Of a stretch of DNA of 64,000 nucleotides, positions 25,014 through 34,403 are shown piece by piece. The notes under the pieces were generated by a model, which was not told the DNA's origin, did not search any database, and worked only from the letters and a program-made list of their open reading frames with translations. The number at the start of each line of letters is the position of its first letter. Within the stretch, counting starts at the first letter, position 1. The translations under genes and the position numbers were made by a program. This stretch comes from Micavibrio sp964400125 (GTDB lineage: Bacteria > Pseudomonadota > Alphaproteobacteria > Micavibrionales > Micavibrionaceae). The DNA lies in NCBI GenBank assembly GCA_964400125.1, contig CAYNSR010000002.1, positions 1 to 64,000 of the forward strand, in the 5' to 3' direction.

Positions 25014-26148
25014 CCTGTACCACGCCCGTGTGCAGGCGCAGGGTTTCACCGACGATCCCCACCAGCAGGCAGGGCTTGCCGCCTTGCAGAACTTGCTTGA
25101 TTGTCTGACCGCTTCCTCCTCCGGGGGGCGGAAGCGGAAGGGCCCTTTGCCAACATCGTTGCGTGTCTTCGCGGCAAAGAAAGACAGGTTGCGCGGTGTT
25201 TATCTGCATGGCCCCGTCGGGCGCGGAAAATCGATGCTGATGGACCTTTTTTTCAACGCCGTGCCTGATACCATCCCTAAACGCCGCATGCATTTTCATG
25301 CCTTCATGATCGAAGTGCATGATTTCCTGCATCGTTCGCGTCAGGCGCAGACCGATTCACGCTCCGGCACGGATCAGGCCGTGATCCGCCTTGCCGGAAA
25401 TCTGGCGCGTGAATTGCGCGTTTTGTGTTTCGATGAATTTCATGTGGCGGATGTTGCCGATGCGATGATTCTTTCCCGCTTGTTTTCCGCCCTGCTGGAC
25501 CGGGGGCTGGCTGTAGTGATGACCAGCAACTGGCCCCCGGACAAACTCTATGAAAACGGATTGCAACGGGACCGGTTTTTGCCCTTTATTGCGCTGATGC
25601 AGGTGCGGATGGATGTCGTGGGGCTGGACGGCCCGGTCGATTACCGTTTGCGGAAGCTGGAAGATAACGGCGTTTATTTCTGGCCGCTGGGCCCGGTGGC
25701 GCAGGACTGGGCGGACGCGATGTTTACAGAACTTTCCGGCGGCGTGCCGCCCGAACCGATCATGCTGAATGTGCGGGGTCATCAGTTGCTGGTGCCCGGG
25801 GCGGCACGCGGGGTGGCGCGGTTCACCTTCGCCGCACTTTGTGAACGTCCGGTCGGGGCCGAGGATTACCTGACCATCGCGCGGGAATTCCACACGGTCA
25901 TTCTGGAAGGTGTCCCCAAATTACGCTATGATCGCCGCAATGAAGCCAAGCGTCTGATGACGCTGGTTGACGCGCTATATGATACCGGAACCCGTCTGGT
26001 CGTGAGCGCCGATGCGCCGCCAGAGAAACTGTATTTCGGGCATGACCACGGTTTTGAGTTCGGGCGCACGGTCAGCCGCCTGATCGAGATGCAATCCCGC
26101 GACTGGCTGGAAAAAACCGAGTCCCGGCAGGCTCCGCTGGCAACATAA
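24994..26148 (+). CDS. zapE: AFG1-like ATPase, cell division protein ZapE family
   Basis: P-loop ATPase of the AFG1/ZapE family, 384 residues from MPPKLIDLYHARV. Walker A is GPVGRGKS (near residue 74), Walker B VLCFDEFHVADVADA, with sensor segment MTSNWPPDKLYENG and a typical C-terminus (FGRTVSRLIEMQS). ZapE affects division under stress in E. coli; mitochondrial AFG1 acts in protein turnover. The start overlaps the tatC end by 20 bases; it is preferred to the in-frame start at 24946. In alphaproteobacteria this gene commonly lies upstream of mdh, as here with one gene between. Confidence 0.92.
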   Translation: MPPKLIDLYHARVQAQGFTDDPHQQAGLAALQNLLDCLTASSSGGRKRKGPLPTSLRVFAAKKDRLRGVYLHGPVGRGKSMLMDLFFNAVPDTIPKRRMHFHAFMIEVHDFLHRSRQAQTDSRSGTDQAVIRLAGNLARELRVLCFDEFHVADVADAMILSRLFSALLDRGLAVVMTSNWPPDKLYENGLQRDRFLPFIALMQVRMDVVGLDGPVDYRLRKLEDNGVYFWPLGPVAQDWADAMFTELSGGVPPEPIMLNVRGHQLLVPGAARGVARFTFAALCERPVGAEDYLTIAREFHTVILEGVPKLRYDRRNEAKRLMTLVDALYDTGTRLVVSADAPPEKLYFGHDHGFEFGRTVSRLIEMQSRDWLEKTESRQAPLAT

Positions 26149-26198
26149 GGGTAAAACGATACGTTCAGGTTATTTATTTATCCTTGATAAAGGCTTGA

Positions 26199-26204
26199 TA
26201 TAAT
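26199..26204 (+). promoter_or_regulatory. Putative -10 box upstream of the DUF2336 gene
   Basis: A perfect TATAAT stands in the AT-rich gap of 137 bases after zapE, about 80 bases before the DUF2336 start. No convincing -35 box is seen at the right distance. Confidence 0.35.
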
Positions 26205-26285
26205 CATCCAATGTATTGATATGACATGATAATTTTCTGTGACCTCTGATAATGATTTAATGGCTCAGTTCCGGAACGCAATCCG

Positions 26286-27587
26286 ATGATGAAGTGGTTG
26301 AAAATGCTCATAAAATATCGAAAGCCTGCCTTCGTCATGCGGCGGGTGCGGGATTCGGCGCGTTACGAGCAGGAAAAGCAGATTGCGGCCACAGGAACAA
26401 TTACGCAACGTATGGTATTGGCTTTAAATCCGCGTACCCATCAGGAAATCCTCTATTACATGGCGGAAAAAGATGCCGATCCGGCGGTGCGTCGGGCGGT
26501 GGCGCGTAACCTCTCATCTCCGATTCAGGCCAGCATGGTCATGGCCGCAGATCAGGATCAGGATGTGCGTCTGGCGCTGGCGGAACGTCTGATCCGGTTG
26601 CTGCCGGAATTGTCGCGGGAGGATCATGTCCAGCTTTACGCCATCGCGGTGCAGGCACTGGGGACGCTGGCGCAGGACGAAGTTTTGAATATCAGGATTG
26701 CCCTGTCGAGCACCCTCAAGGATCATGCCTTTGCCCCGCCTGCGGTGGTCAGGACTCTGGCGCGGGATGTGGAGCGTCAGGTCGCGGAGCCGGTTTTGCG
26801 GTTTTGTGCCGCGCTGCCCGACGATCTGATTCTGGAAATATTGCAGGAAGCGCCGCAGGGCTGGGCGGTAGAGGCCATTGCCAACCGCAAAACTGTCAGC
26901 GAACCGGTGGCGGTGGCCATTATTGATACCGGTCTGCCAGCGGGCGGGAAGGCGCTGCTGGAAAATCCCGGCGCGGCGATCAGCGAGGATTTGCTCCGGG
27001 AGATTGTCCAGCGGGCGCGTTATTTGCCGGAATGGCAGGAACCGCTGGCCTTGCGCAAGGGGCTGCCCCCCGATCTGGCCGGGTTGCTGGCGGAATTTGC
27101 ACATGACGCCGTGCGCGACATCCTGCTCCGCCGCAATGAATTCGATTCACGCACCACCGACAAGGTCACAAAAATTTTCCAGCGCCGCCTGCGCCATGCG
27201 GTTGCCACCCGCGCCAGCCGTGAAATCAGCCATGAAACCGCCTATGACCGCGCGATCCGGCTGGCCAAGGCGGGGACCTTGCACGAAGACATGATCGCCG
27301 ATGCGCTGGCCTTGCAGGAAGATGAATTCGTGATTGCCGCCATTGCCTGCCGCGCCCGGACCAGCCTGCCTGCCGTGCGGCGCATTTTTGCCATGCACGC
27401 CCCGAAACCGATCGTGGCGCTGAGCTGGAAGGCGGGGCTGTCGATGCGCATGGCTCTGCAATTGCAGCGCGATATGGGGCGGGTGCCGTTTCAGGATATT
27501 CTCTATCCCCGTGGCGGGACCGATTATCCGCTGAGCGAGGAAGAATTGTTACGCCAGCTCGACTTCCTCGGTCTGAAAGTGGCCTGA
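26286..27587 (+). CDS. DUF2336 domain-containing protein
   Basis: A 433-residue soluble helical protein with HEAT-like repeats, characteristic of alphaproteobacteria. Repeats such as DADPAVRRAVARNL, DQDVRLALAERLI and EVLNIRIALSSTL are visible in the first 150 residues, and the C-terminal part carries similar helices (DEFVIAAIACRARTSLPAVRRIF). The molecular role of the family is unknown; such repeats usually mediate protein binding. It stands between zapE and mdh with its own likely promoter. Confidence 0.87.
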   Translation: MMKWLKMLIKYRKPAFVMRRVRDSARYEQEKQIAATGTITQRMVLALNPRTHQEILYYMAEKDADPAVRRAVARNLSSPIQASMVMAADQDQDVRLALAERLIRLLPELSREDHVQLYAIAVQALGTLAQDEVLNIRIALSSTLKDHAFAPPAVVRTLARDVERQVAEPVLRFCAALPDDLILEILQEAPQGWAVEAIANRKTVSEPVAVAIIDTGLPAGGKALLENPGAAISEDLLREIVQRARYLPEWQEPLALRKGLPPDLAGLLAEFAHDAVRDILLRRNEFDSRTTDKVTKIFQRRLRHAVATRASREISHETAYDRAIRLAKAGTLHEDMIADALALQEDEFVIAAIACRARTSLPAVRRIFAMHAPKPIVALSWKAGLSMRMALQLQRDMGRVPFQDILYPRGGTDYPLSEEELLRQLDFLGLKVA

Positions 27588-27702
27588 GGATGTTTCATTT
27601 CCCTATTCCGCTGCTGGCGGGCGGGTGTCTTGCCTGTCCCGGGCAAAAGGTCTATTTCTAAAGCAGCTTTTCAAACGTCGCATGCATTGAAGGAGAGTAC
27701 AT

Positions 27703-28653
27703 ATGTCACGCAGCAAGATTGCCCTGGTGGGCGCGGGTCAGATTGGTGGAACGCTGGCGCTTCTGGCGGGTCAGAAACAACTGGGTGATATTGTGCTGAT
27801 CGATATTGCCGAAGGTGTGCCGCAGGGCAAGGCGCTGGATATTGCCGAATCCTCTCCCGTGGAAATGTTCGATGCCGCCTGCACTGGCAGCAACGACTAT
27901 GCCGCCATGGCCGGGGCCGATGTCGTGATCGTGACGGCGGGTGTGCCGCGTAAACCGGGCATGAGCCGCGACGACCTGATCGCGATCAACACGGGTATTA
28001 TCCAGACCGTCGGGGAGAACATCAAAAAACACGCGCCCAAGGCGTTCGTGATCGTTATCACCAACCCGCTCGATGCGATGGTCGAAGTCATGCAACGTGT
28101 GACCGGTTTGCCGACGAACATGGTTGTGGGGATGGCCGGGGTTCTCGATTCTGCACGGTTCCGGTATTTCCTGTCCCAGGAATTCGGCGTGTCGGTCGAA
28201 GACGTCAATGCCTTCGTCCTTGGCGGTCACGGCGATACCATGGTGCCGCTGGTGCGTTATTCCAGTGTGGCTGGGATTCCGCTGCCCGATCTGGTGGCGA
28301 TGGGCTGGACGACGCAGGAAAAACTGGATGCGATTGTCCAGCGTACGCGCGATGGCGGGGCGGAAATCGTCAATCTGCTCAAGACCGGATCGGCCTTTTA
28401 CGCTCCGGCGGCGAGTGCGATTGCCATGGCGGAAAGTTTCCTGCGCGACAAAAAACGTGTTTTACCCTGCGCAGCGAAGCTGAACGGGGAATACGGCATC
28501 AAGGGGCTTTACATCGGCGTTCCGGTAGTGATTGGCAAAGGCGGCGTTGAAAAAATCGTTGAAATCACTCTGAACCCGGAAGAACAGAAAATGTTCGATC
28601 ATTCTGTCGCCGCCGTTAAATCCCTGGTCGAAGTGATCGACAAGGCCGCCTAG
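27703..28653 (+). CDS. mdh: Malate dehydrogenase
   Basis: NAD-dependent TCA enzyme, malate to oxaloacetate, of the LDH-like type usual in alphaproteobacteria (316 residues). KIALVGAGQIGGTLALLA is the dinucleotide fold, VTAGVPRKPGMSRDDL the mobile loop with substrate Arg residues, ITNPLDAMV follows, and LGGHGDTMVPLVRY has the catalytic His. Strong ribosome-binding site GAAGGAGAGTACAT. First of the plus-strand TCA genes in this window. Its last 192 bases are overlapped by the opposing SLT gene. Confidence 0.96.
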   Translation: MSRSKIALVGAGQIGGTLALLAGQKQLGDIVLIDIAEGVPQGKALDIAESSPVEMFDAACTGSNDYAAMAGADVVIVTAGVPRKPGMSRDDLIAINTGIIQTVGENIKKHAPKAFVIVITNPLDAMVEVMQRVTGLPTNMVVGMAGVLDSARFRYFLSQEFGVSVEDVNAFVLGGHGDTMVPLVRYSSVAGIPLPDLVAMGWTTQEKLDAIVQRTRDGGAEIVNLLKTGSAFYAPAASAIAMAESFLRDKKRVLPCAAKLNGEYGIKGLYIGVPVVIGKGGVEKIVEITLNPEEQKMFDHSVAAVKSLVEVIDKAA

Positions 28654-29709
28654 GATATCTTCTTGCGGCAACGGCGCCGGTGGCATTTGTTCCTCGTCCT
28701 CCGGCGGCGTTTCCGGGCGGGCGCCTTCGGTGCGCGGTGGCGCTGTCTCTGCCGGGGGGATTTCTATCGCCATGCGCTGTGGATGCTGTAATTGCAAAAA
28801 GGGAACGCAGCTATTGCCCCTGAATATAACCGCAACCTGGTTGTCGAGACGCCGGAAGGCCGCGTTGACCTTGCCGCCGAGTAAATTATAGACCTGTTGT
28901 ACGGTGCGTTTTTTCGTTCCCTGATAAAAAATGGGGCGGTTGTTCGGGTCTTCCGATTCGCGAACGAAAATATCGGCGGCGATTGCGTGCGGATTTTTGC
29001 GCAAGGCGCGGAAGAATGTCTTGGCGCGTTCAAGGCCGAGGAAATGGGCGACGTAATAATCGGTGAAGCTGGGCTCGCGGCCCAGCACCGCCCGCATCAG
29101 GGGCCGTTCGTCGTGCAGAACCGATTTGGCTTTGATAAAGGCCGCCATATAATGATCCGAACGCAGGGAAAGAATTTGTTCGGTCAGGGCCGGATGATCG
29201 GTATACGGGTTTTTATTGTCGTCGAATTTGATCGCGGTGGCGGCCCCGGCGTAGATGCCGCCTTGAAATTCCGCGCCGAACCAACTGAATAAGGTCATCC
29301 ATGTTGCCGGCATGAAGTGGAACAATCCGCGGGCGGAACCGCCCAGATGCGGTTCGTCGAACCGGCCTATCCGGCTTTCAAGCAGCGCTTTCATCACAAG
29401 CAGGTTAAAATCAATCCCGGTTTCATAACTGGCCACGGCCATGGCCGCTACGGCTTGCGGGTCATAGATTTGCGACAGGGCAGCACTGCGGCGCATGGTG
29501 TTCAGGGAATGATAGCCGTTTCGTGCGGCGTTTCTGGCGGGAACCCTCTGGACGCAGGCACCGGGCCTGATTTCAGGCAAGTGTTTTCCGGGTTGCAGGG
29601 CGGGTGTGTCCCTGCCGCTCAGGGCGAGGGCGTCCGCGCTCCCCCCGAGGGCGGCGGCCATAAAAACTGCGCATAGAAGCCTTTTTCCCGAAACGGCACT
29701 TCCGGCCAT
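28462..29709 (-). CDS. SLT-type lytic transglycosylase, C-terminus antisense to mdh
   Basis: A 415-residue secreted murein transglycosylase. A signal peptide (residues 1-28, MAGSAVSGKRLLCAVFMAAA) is followed by an SLT domain from about residue 85: LVMKALLESRIGRF with catalytic Glu 111, GGSARGLFHFMPATW, and YVAHFLGLERAKTF. A Pro/Glu-rich linker follows (about 315-350). The last 63 residues are read antisense through the end of mdh, and look like a stop-codon loss extension. Start at 29709 with GGGAAGG upstream. Divergent from the XRE-like gene. Confidence 0.87.
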   Translation of the reverse strand: MAGSAVSGKRLLCAVFMAAALGGSADALALSGRDTPALQPGKHLPEIRPGACVQRVPARNAARNGYHSLNTMRRSAALSQIYDPQAVAAMAVASYETGIDFNLLVMKALLESRIGRFDEPHLGGSARGLFHFMPATWMTLFSWFGAEFQGGIYAGAATAIKFDDNKNPYTDHPALTEQILSLRSDHYMAAFIKAKSVLHDERPLMRAVLGREPSFTDYYVAHFLGLERAKTFFRALRKNPHAIAADIFVRESEDPNNRPIFYQGTKKRTVQQVYNLLGGKVNAAFRRLDNQVAVIFRGNSCVPFLQLQHPQRMAIEIPPAETAPPRTEGARPETPPEDEEQMPPAPLPQEDILGGLVDHFDQGFNGGDRMIEHFLFFRVQSDFNDFFNAAFANHYRNADVKPLDAVFPVQLRCAG

Positions 29710-29744
29710 GCATGTGCCTTCCCTGTTTTTCTTTTTTTTGAAGC

Positions 29745-29772
29745 TGCCAGACTGGCATATGCCGCAGTGCGG
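29745..29772. promoter_or_regulatory. Two adjacent palindromes between the SLT and XRE genes
   Basis: TGCCAG-A-CTGGCA (29745-29757) and CCGCA-G-TGCGG (29762-29772) are perfect inverted repeats in the 154-base divergent gap. They could be operator sites for the neighbouring HTH protein. This is pattern only. Confidence 0.4.
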
Positions 29773-29863
29773 GATCAAGATGCAAAGTGCGGGTATTTCT
29801 TGCGCCCATGCCGGATATGGGGCTAAATTTCAGGTAACAAAAAAATACAGGGATGGTTTCAAC

Positions 29864-30958
29864 ATGTTCGCTCCAGCAAAATTGCCGGGTTTGCCGCGAG
29901 GTCTTTTGCCGCCAAAGTTTTTTGAAGTGGCGGCGGACCGCAGCACCAGCCCCTTTGCCACGCCGTTTGAAAAATACCGTCGTCAGGAACGACTCGGGGT
30001 CGAAGAAATGGCGGAGCGGATGCATATGCCGATCGAAGATTATGTGGCCTTTGAAAATGGCAAGGTGCGCCCGGTCCCGATTGACATTCTGGCCTATTGC
30101 GAAGCGCTGGACCTGCATCCGCTGGATCTTTATGCGGAACCCTATCCCGGCACGCCATTGTCGCCGGAATTACGCGATGCTCTTTGGCTGGCTGATCGGT
30201 CGCCGTGTTATGAAGATTCCTTTCGCCAGCGTGCGCAGCAGCGCCTCGTTCTCGAATATCGGCGCGGTACGGCGATGCTGGAATCAAGCAGGGAGGAATT
30301 AGTGCCCTTGCGCATCGCTATGGAGCTTTCCTCCGGCCCGCAGGGCGAAGCTTTCTATCATTGCGATGACGATTTTACCGCGCAGGAGGATCGTACCCCC
30401 CGTGTCATGTTCAATAATTGCCTGAATGCGTATCAGCTTATGCTGGAAGACGAGGTCGCGCTGCATACGCAGATTTATATGACGCTTGGCAACGCTTATC
30501 GCCGCAATGTCGAGCGCATGGAGAAGGCGGCAAAAGTCCTGTACGGAGTCGAGAGAGAAAACGTCATCGAACGCATGCGCCAGCACATTGCGCAGACGCA
30601 GAGCGTCCGGCTGCTGAAGGAAATGCTGCGGCAGAACCCGTATTTTTTCGGCGCGCTTGATCCCGTTGTTATGAAAGGGAAGTCTTTTGCGGAAATGACT
30701 GGCGAGGACCAAAATCATTTGCAGGAACGCTTGCAGCATCTTCTCAGTGTCGTTTGCGTCGATACCCGCTGTCAGGAGGCGTTGAAAAATCAATCCGGAA
30801 GCATGGATCATTCCATTGCCGCCCTGAGGGATTTTGAAGTCTGGCGCGAAAGCCCGCGCACCCAGTACTTGCTCGACTGGTTTGAAAATCACCTGATACT
30901 GGATGACGGTTATTCGCGGTGCGGCTCTCCGGCACAGGGCTTGATCGCTGCACCGTGA
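29864..30958 (+). CDS. XRE-like HTH protein, large
   Basis: A 364-residue protein with an N-terminal helix-turn-helix of the XRE/Cro type (about residues 27-85: FEKYRRQERLGVEEMAERM, then PIEDYVAFENGKVRPVPIDILAYCEALDLHPLDLY). The remaining 280 residues are helical and of unknown fold; they contain the long helix LHTQIYMTLGNAYRRNVERMEKAAKVL. The ATG at 29864 is preferred because the upstream in-frame part lies in the SLT promoter region. It is divergent from the transglycosylase and convergent with the GH108 gene, so control of the cell-wall block is plausible but unproven. Confidence 0.78.
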   Translation: MFAPAKLPGLPRGLLPPKFFEVAADRSTSPFATPFEKYRRQERLGVEEMAERMHMPIEDYVAFENGKVRPVPIDILAYCEALDLHPLDLYAEPYPGTPLSPELRDALWLADRSPCYEDSFRQRAQQRLVLEYRRGTAMLESSREELVPLRIAMELSSGPQGEAFYHCDDDFTAQEDRTPRVMFNNCLNAYQLMLEDEVALHTQIYMTLGNAYRRNVERMEKAAKVLYGVERENVIERMRQHIAQTQSVRLLKEMLRQNPYFFGALDPVVMKGKSFAEMTGEDQNHLQERLQHLLSVVCVDTRCQEALKNQSGSMDHSIAALRDFEVWRESPRTQYLLDWFENHLILDDGYSRCGSPAQGLIAAP

Positions 30959-30981
30959 AAAAGCCGGGTATTCTTTGGATG

Positions 30982-32100
30982 CTATCCAAAAGACGGCGAT
31001 GTGTAGAGTGAGACTTGCGGCGGACGCTGGCGCAGCGCAGGGGTTTCAACCTCTGTGGTCGCCGCCGCAGCCGTCGGAGCGGCGGCTCCGTTCATGGTGA
31101 GCGTGATCGGGTCTGTGGTGTCCAGTTTCGTGCCGGTGCGTTCTGCCGCACCATAGCGAAGACCCGCCCCCGAAGCAGCAGTCGGTTTTGCCAAAGACGC
31201 CAAAGTGATCTGCCCCCCGGTTTCCGGGTTGGTCGTCATTTCTTTCGCCAGCTTGTTGATGCGATTCATCCAGCCCTTGTAAAACACATCTTGTGACTGG
31301 TCCTTCGCAACAATTTGTCCGTAATAGGTTTCGCGGCGGTCAATCATTGTTGCAACATCGCCCTTGCTGGCTTTGACCAGGCCGTTGGCATAGCCGACGC
31401 CGTGATTGACGGCGCTGTCGAACGCCACCAGGGCTTGCGCGCGGCTCATATTTTCGATGCCGTGGATTTTGTCCCAGTACCGTTCCTTGTAAATCTGGAC
31501 GGCCTGACGCTCGGTCAGATTCGCAACATCGATATCCGGGTGCGCTTTCTGGCTGATGCCGTATTTTGTCAGTCCGCCACGGTCGTTTTTGTGGTTGGAC
31601 AGGCCGCCTTCCGCCCTCAGGACGATATCGACGGCATAGTCGAAATCCGCTTTCCCCGAAGCGCTGATGACGGCGGACCCCTCGCGCAGGGCTTCGCGGG
31701 CGGCGCTTGAATTGAGCTTGCTGAAATCGCGTTCGCGGCGAACCTCATCGCGCCCGCGGGTTTGCAGATCGCTACGCAGGTCACGGTATTGCTGCTGGCG
31801 TTCTTCGGTGTTGCCTTCAAAGCCGAAGGCTTTGGAAATCGTATCAATCAGGGTTTTATTGGAGGCCTTGTCCGGATCAAGAAAACTCGTCAGCAAAAGC
31901 AGCATGTTGACGAGGAAGCGACCAAAACCGCCCATCTGATCGAAATGCAGGGGGGAAGACGGCGCAGTACCCGGTCTGGTCTGGCGCGCTCCGGGTCTGG
32001 TCATCGGCCTGAAAATCTGTTCGGTAGCGGCGGCGCGTGCCTGCTCCTCGGCCTGAAGCCGTTCTACGGTTTGCGGGTCTGCGGCAGGAGTATTGACCAT
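30982..32100 (-). CDS. GH108 N-acetylmuramidase-like protein
   Basis: A 372-residue protein with a central GH108 lysozyme domain (about 150-320). FDYAVDIVLRAEGGLSNHK carries the catalytic Glu 164, then DRGGLTKYGISQKAHPD; ERYWDKIHG and ALVAFDSAVNHG follow as in phage and bacterial members. An N-terminal 150-residue region holds a hydrophobic stretch (FLVNMLLLLTSFL, residues 62-74) and a charged helical part. The last 60 residues are Thr/Ala-rich. No classical signal peptide. No phage structural gene is near, so it is not obviously a prophage endolysin. Confidence 0.87.
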   Translation of the reverse strand: MVNTPAADPQTVERLQAEEQARAAATEQIFRPMTRPGARQTRPGTAPSSPLHFDQMGGFGRFLVNMLLLLTSFLDPDKASNKTLIDTISKAFGFEGNTEERQQQYRDLRSDLQTRGRDEVRRERDFSKLNSSAAREALREGSAVISASGKADFDYAVDIVLRAEGGLSNHKNDRGGLTKYGISQKAHPDIDVANLTERQAVQIYKERYWDKIHGIENMSRAQALVAFDSAVNHGVGYANGLVKASKGDVATMIDRRETYYGQIVAKDQSQDVFYKGWMNRINKLAKEMTTNPETGGQITLASLAKPTAASGAGLRYGAAERTGTKLDTTDPITLTMNGAAAPTAAAATTEVETPALRQRPPQVSLYTSPSFG

Positions 32101-32231
32101 TGAGCACCCTATTTTCTTTTTGTTTGATCGCCCCCATCGTAGCGAAAAAGCATGGTTTTGTCAAACTTTATGGGAATGTATTAACAAGAGATTAACGACC
32201 GTGTTCTTTCCCGGTTTTCCATCCGTAAAGA

Positions 32232-34301
32232 CTATCTCGGGCTGTGGCTCGCAGGGGTGATATGCGCCACCCGGACGGTTTCCGGGCGCGGGCCTGCGGC
32301 GGCGGCAAATTGCGTGGGGAGATGGGCGTAGAGCTCCGGCGCCGCAGCGAAAACCGCGCGCAAATTGTGGAGGGTGCTGGCCGTCAGGACGGGTTTGTTG
32401 GCCGGAATATAGGCTCCCATCCGGGAAAGCGATGCTGCCGGGCCCTTGGGCCTCATCGTCAGGCGGGCATCGGCGATGGCCTCTTGCTGGACTTGCGGGT
32501 CTTTCAGGTCGCGCCCGGCAAATTTATGCGCATCGATTGTCACGGGCCTGCCTGAAGGGTCGTGCAGGATAATCTCATAATGCAAATGGGGGTTTGTGGA
32601 TCTGTATCCGGTCGACCCAACGCGACCGATATGATCCCCGGCCCGGACATGTTGTCCGACGGCCAGCCGGTCGCTGTTCCTTTGCCGATGCGCCATCAGG
32701 GTATGGATTCCATGACCATGGCTGATCATGATGGTGTTGCCATAGCCTTTTTCATTTCTGTTCAGGACGACGACGCCGTCCAGCGGTGCGCGGATCGGGG
32801 TTCCGGCAGGGGCAACATAATCGGTCCCCTTATGCGGACGGGCATGCCGATCGAAACGGGTCTGGCGCAGAGGCTTGAAGGCTGATGTCCGGATCATGTT
32901 CGGCAATGGAGGCACCATCCGCGCCGGGGATGGATCAAGGGATTCGATCATGCGTATGGCGGTGCGCATATCTCCTGCCACGACGGCGCGGCGGAAATCC
33001 GGATTTTGCGCGAGCGTCTCGGCGTTTCCTGCCGGATTGCTCCGGGCAGAAAATACGGTCGCATTTTGCAAGGCGCTCCGGAATTGCGCATTCGTCTTTC
33101 CGGTGACCGGCCCGGTATAAAGCCCGGTCATTTTCATCCAGATTTGCACCTCAGCCAGCGCCTTTGGATCAAGCGATGGCAGGCGACTGGCGGCGTTGTC
33201 GATTTTGGCCTGAATGTCACGCTTTGCGGACGGGTTGCGATACATCATTTCCACCAGATCCTGCTGGTAGTTATGCCGCATCATGTTTTGCAAAATCCAC
33301 GGTGACAGGCGGGAAAGCTGGTCCTGATGGTCGTTCAGATATTCGATCAAGGCCCCGCCCAGAGCGCGGTTGAATTCCCCCACGGGTTTTTGCTGATAAT
33401 ACCCGCCCTTGTGCAGGATAGTTTCCAGCGCAATGATGTCTTCCCGCGTCAGCGCCGGTCCTGTTGGGTCGCTGGATTCGAGGGTTTCCGGTTGCGCGAC
33501 CGGGGCAGGTTGTGTGGCGATCGGTGATTTTTCTTCCGCTGCGGGTTCCGGTGCGGTCGTGGCGATATGCTGGGCGACATGCTGGCGGCGGAACTGCTTT
33601 TCGGCGGCGATGGTATCGCGGCCGCGTATGCCGTCGAGATTGTTTTTATACAGGTTAAATGCGGACAGCCAGATTTGCCTGTGGCGCACCTTGGCGCGCG
33701 GATCGTCCAGAAGCTCCCGCAGGACGGTTTTTGCGTCCCCGTTATCGGCGACCATCTCCCTGAAGGCGCGGCGCTGGCCGTTCAGCATCAGTCTTTCGAC
33801 GACGAAGGGCGATATATTGCGGATGATTTGCGGGTGTTGCCGCAAGGCGCTCATCAGGCCCGTTGCGGTGCGCGGGCCGAAAATGCCGTCGCCGGACCCG
33901 ACATTATGGTCCATATCGTTCAGGATTTTCTGCAAATCGACAACGTCTTGTTTTTTCAAAACGGGCAGGGCGGCTAGATGGTCGAGCCGGGCAATCTGTT
34001 TTGCCTGTTCTGCGGCGCTTATGGCGTCGGCATCGATTGAAATGGTCCCGACATGTGTGCGTACGGCGCTGTCTTCAACGGGTTTCTGAACGGTTTCCCC
34101 CGGATGGGCCGCCGCGCCATGGATATCTGCGACAAGCAGCGGTGCCCCGGCGGTCAGCGCGAAGGCCGTACCGAGCGCGATTGCCGGACGGCGTGCCGCC
34201 GTCGTCAGGGTGTCGACTGCATCGTATCCCTGAAACAGCAGACATATCTGGGCCTGCCTGAAAAAATCACGCAGACGGATGGTCAATCCGGGAGTCATCA
34301 C
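32232..34301 (-). CDS. M23 family metallopeptidase (LytM-like), large
   Basis: A 689-residue murein endopeptidase. A hydrophobic segment near residues 38-58 is probably an uncleaved anchor or late signal peptide. The N-terminal 450 residues are helical, with two similar stretches around DVVDLQKILNDMDHNVGSGDG and DIIALETILHKGGYYQQKP that look like peptidoglycan-binding-like repeats. The catalytic LytM domain is near 475-600: HKGTDYVAPAG (first His, Asp) and NPHLHYEI (HxH), both intact, so it should be active against peptide cross-links. Same strand as the GH108 gene, 131 bases upstream of it. Confidence 0.88.
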   Translation of the reverse strand: MMTPGLTIRLRDFFRQAQICLLFQGYDAVDTLTTAARRPAIALGTAFALTAGAPLLVADIHGAAAHPGETVQKPVEDSAVRTHVGTISIDADAISAAEQAKQIARLDHLAALPVLKKQDVVDLQKILNDMDHNVGSGDGIFGPRTATGLMSALRQHPQIIRNISPFVVERLMLNGQRRAFREMVADNGDAKTVLRELLDDPRAKVRHRQIWLSAFNLYKNNLDGIRGRDTIAAEKQFRRQHVAQHIATTAPEPAAEEKSPIATQPAPVAQPETLESSDPTGPALTREDIIALETILHKGGYYQQKPVGEFNRALGGALIEYLNDHQDQLSRLSPWILQNMMRHNYQQDLVEMMYRNPSAKRDIQAKIDNAASRLPSLDPKALAEVQIWMKMTGLYTGPVTGKTNAQFRSALQNATVFSARSNPAGNAETLAQNPDFRRAVVAGDMRTAIRMIESLDPSPARMVPPLPNMIRTSAFKPLRQTRFDRHARPHKGTDYVAPAGTPIRAPLDGVVVLNRNEKGYGNTIMISHGHGIHTLMAHRQRNSDRLAVGQHVRAGDHIGRVGSTGYRSTNPHLHYEIILHDPSGRPVTIDAHKFAGRDLKDPQVQQEAIADARLTMRPKGPAASLSRMGAYIPANKPVLTASTLHNLRAVFAAAPELYAHLPTQFAAAAGPRPETVRVAHITPASHSPR

Positions 34302-34403
34302 ACAGCCACTACCGCTTTTTGTTGATTATTTACGAAGACATTAAGCGGAAGAGATGTTTCAAGTCAAAGAAAAACGGACCACATCCGGAAAAAGGGCGGC
34401 GAT

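Noticed and set aside
30982..34301. Prophage or gene-transfer-agent remnant
   Set aside because: A GH108 lysozyme alone is suggestive, but no capsid, portal, terminase, tail or integrase gene is near; xerC is the housekeeping form.
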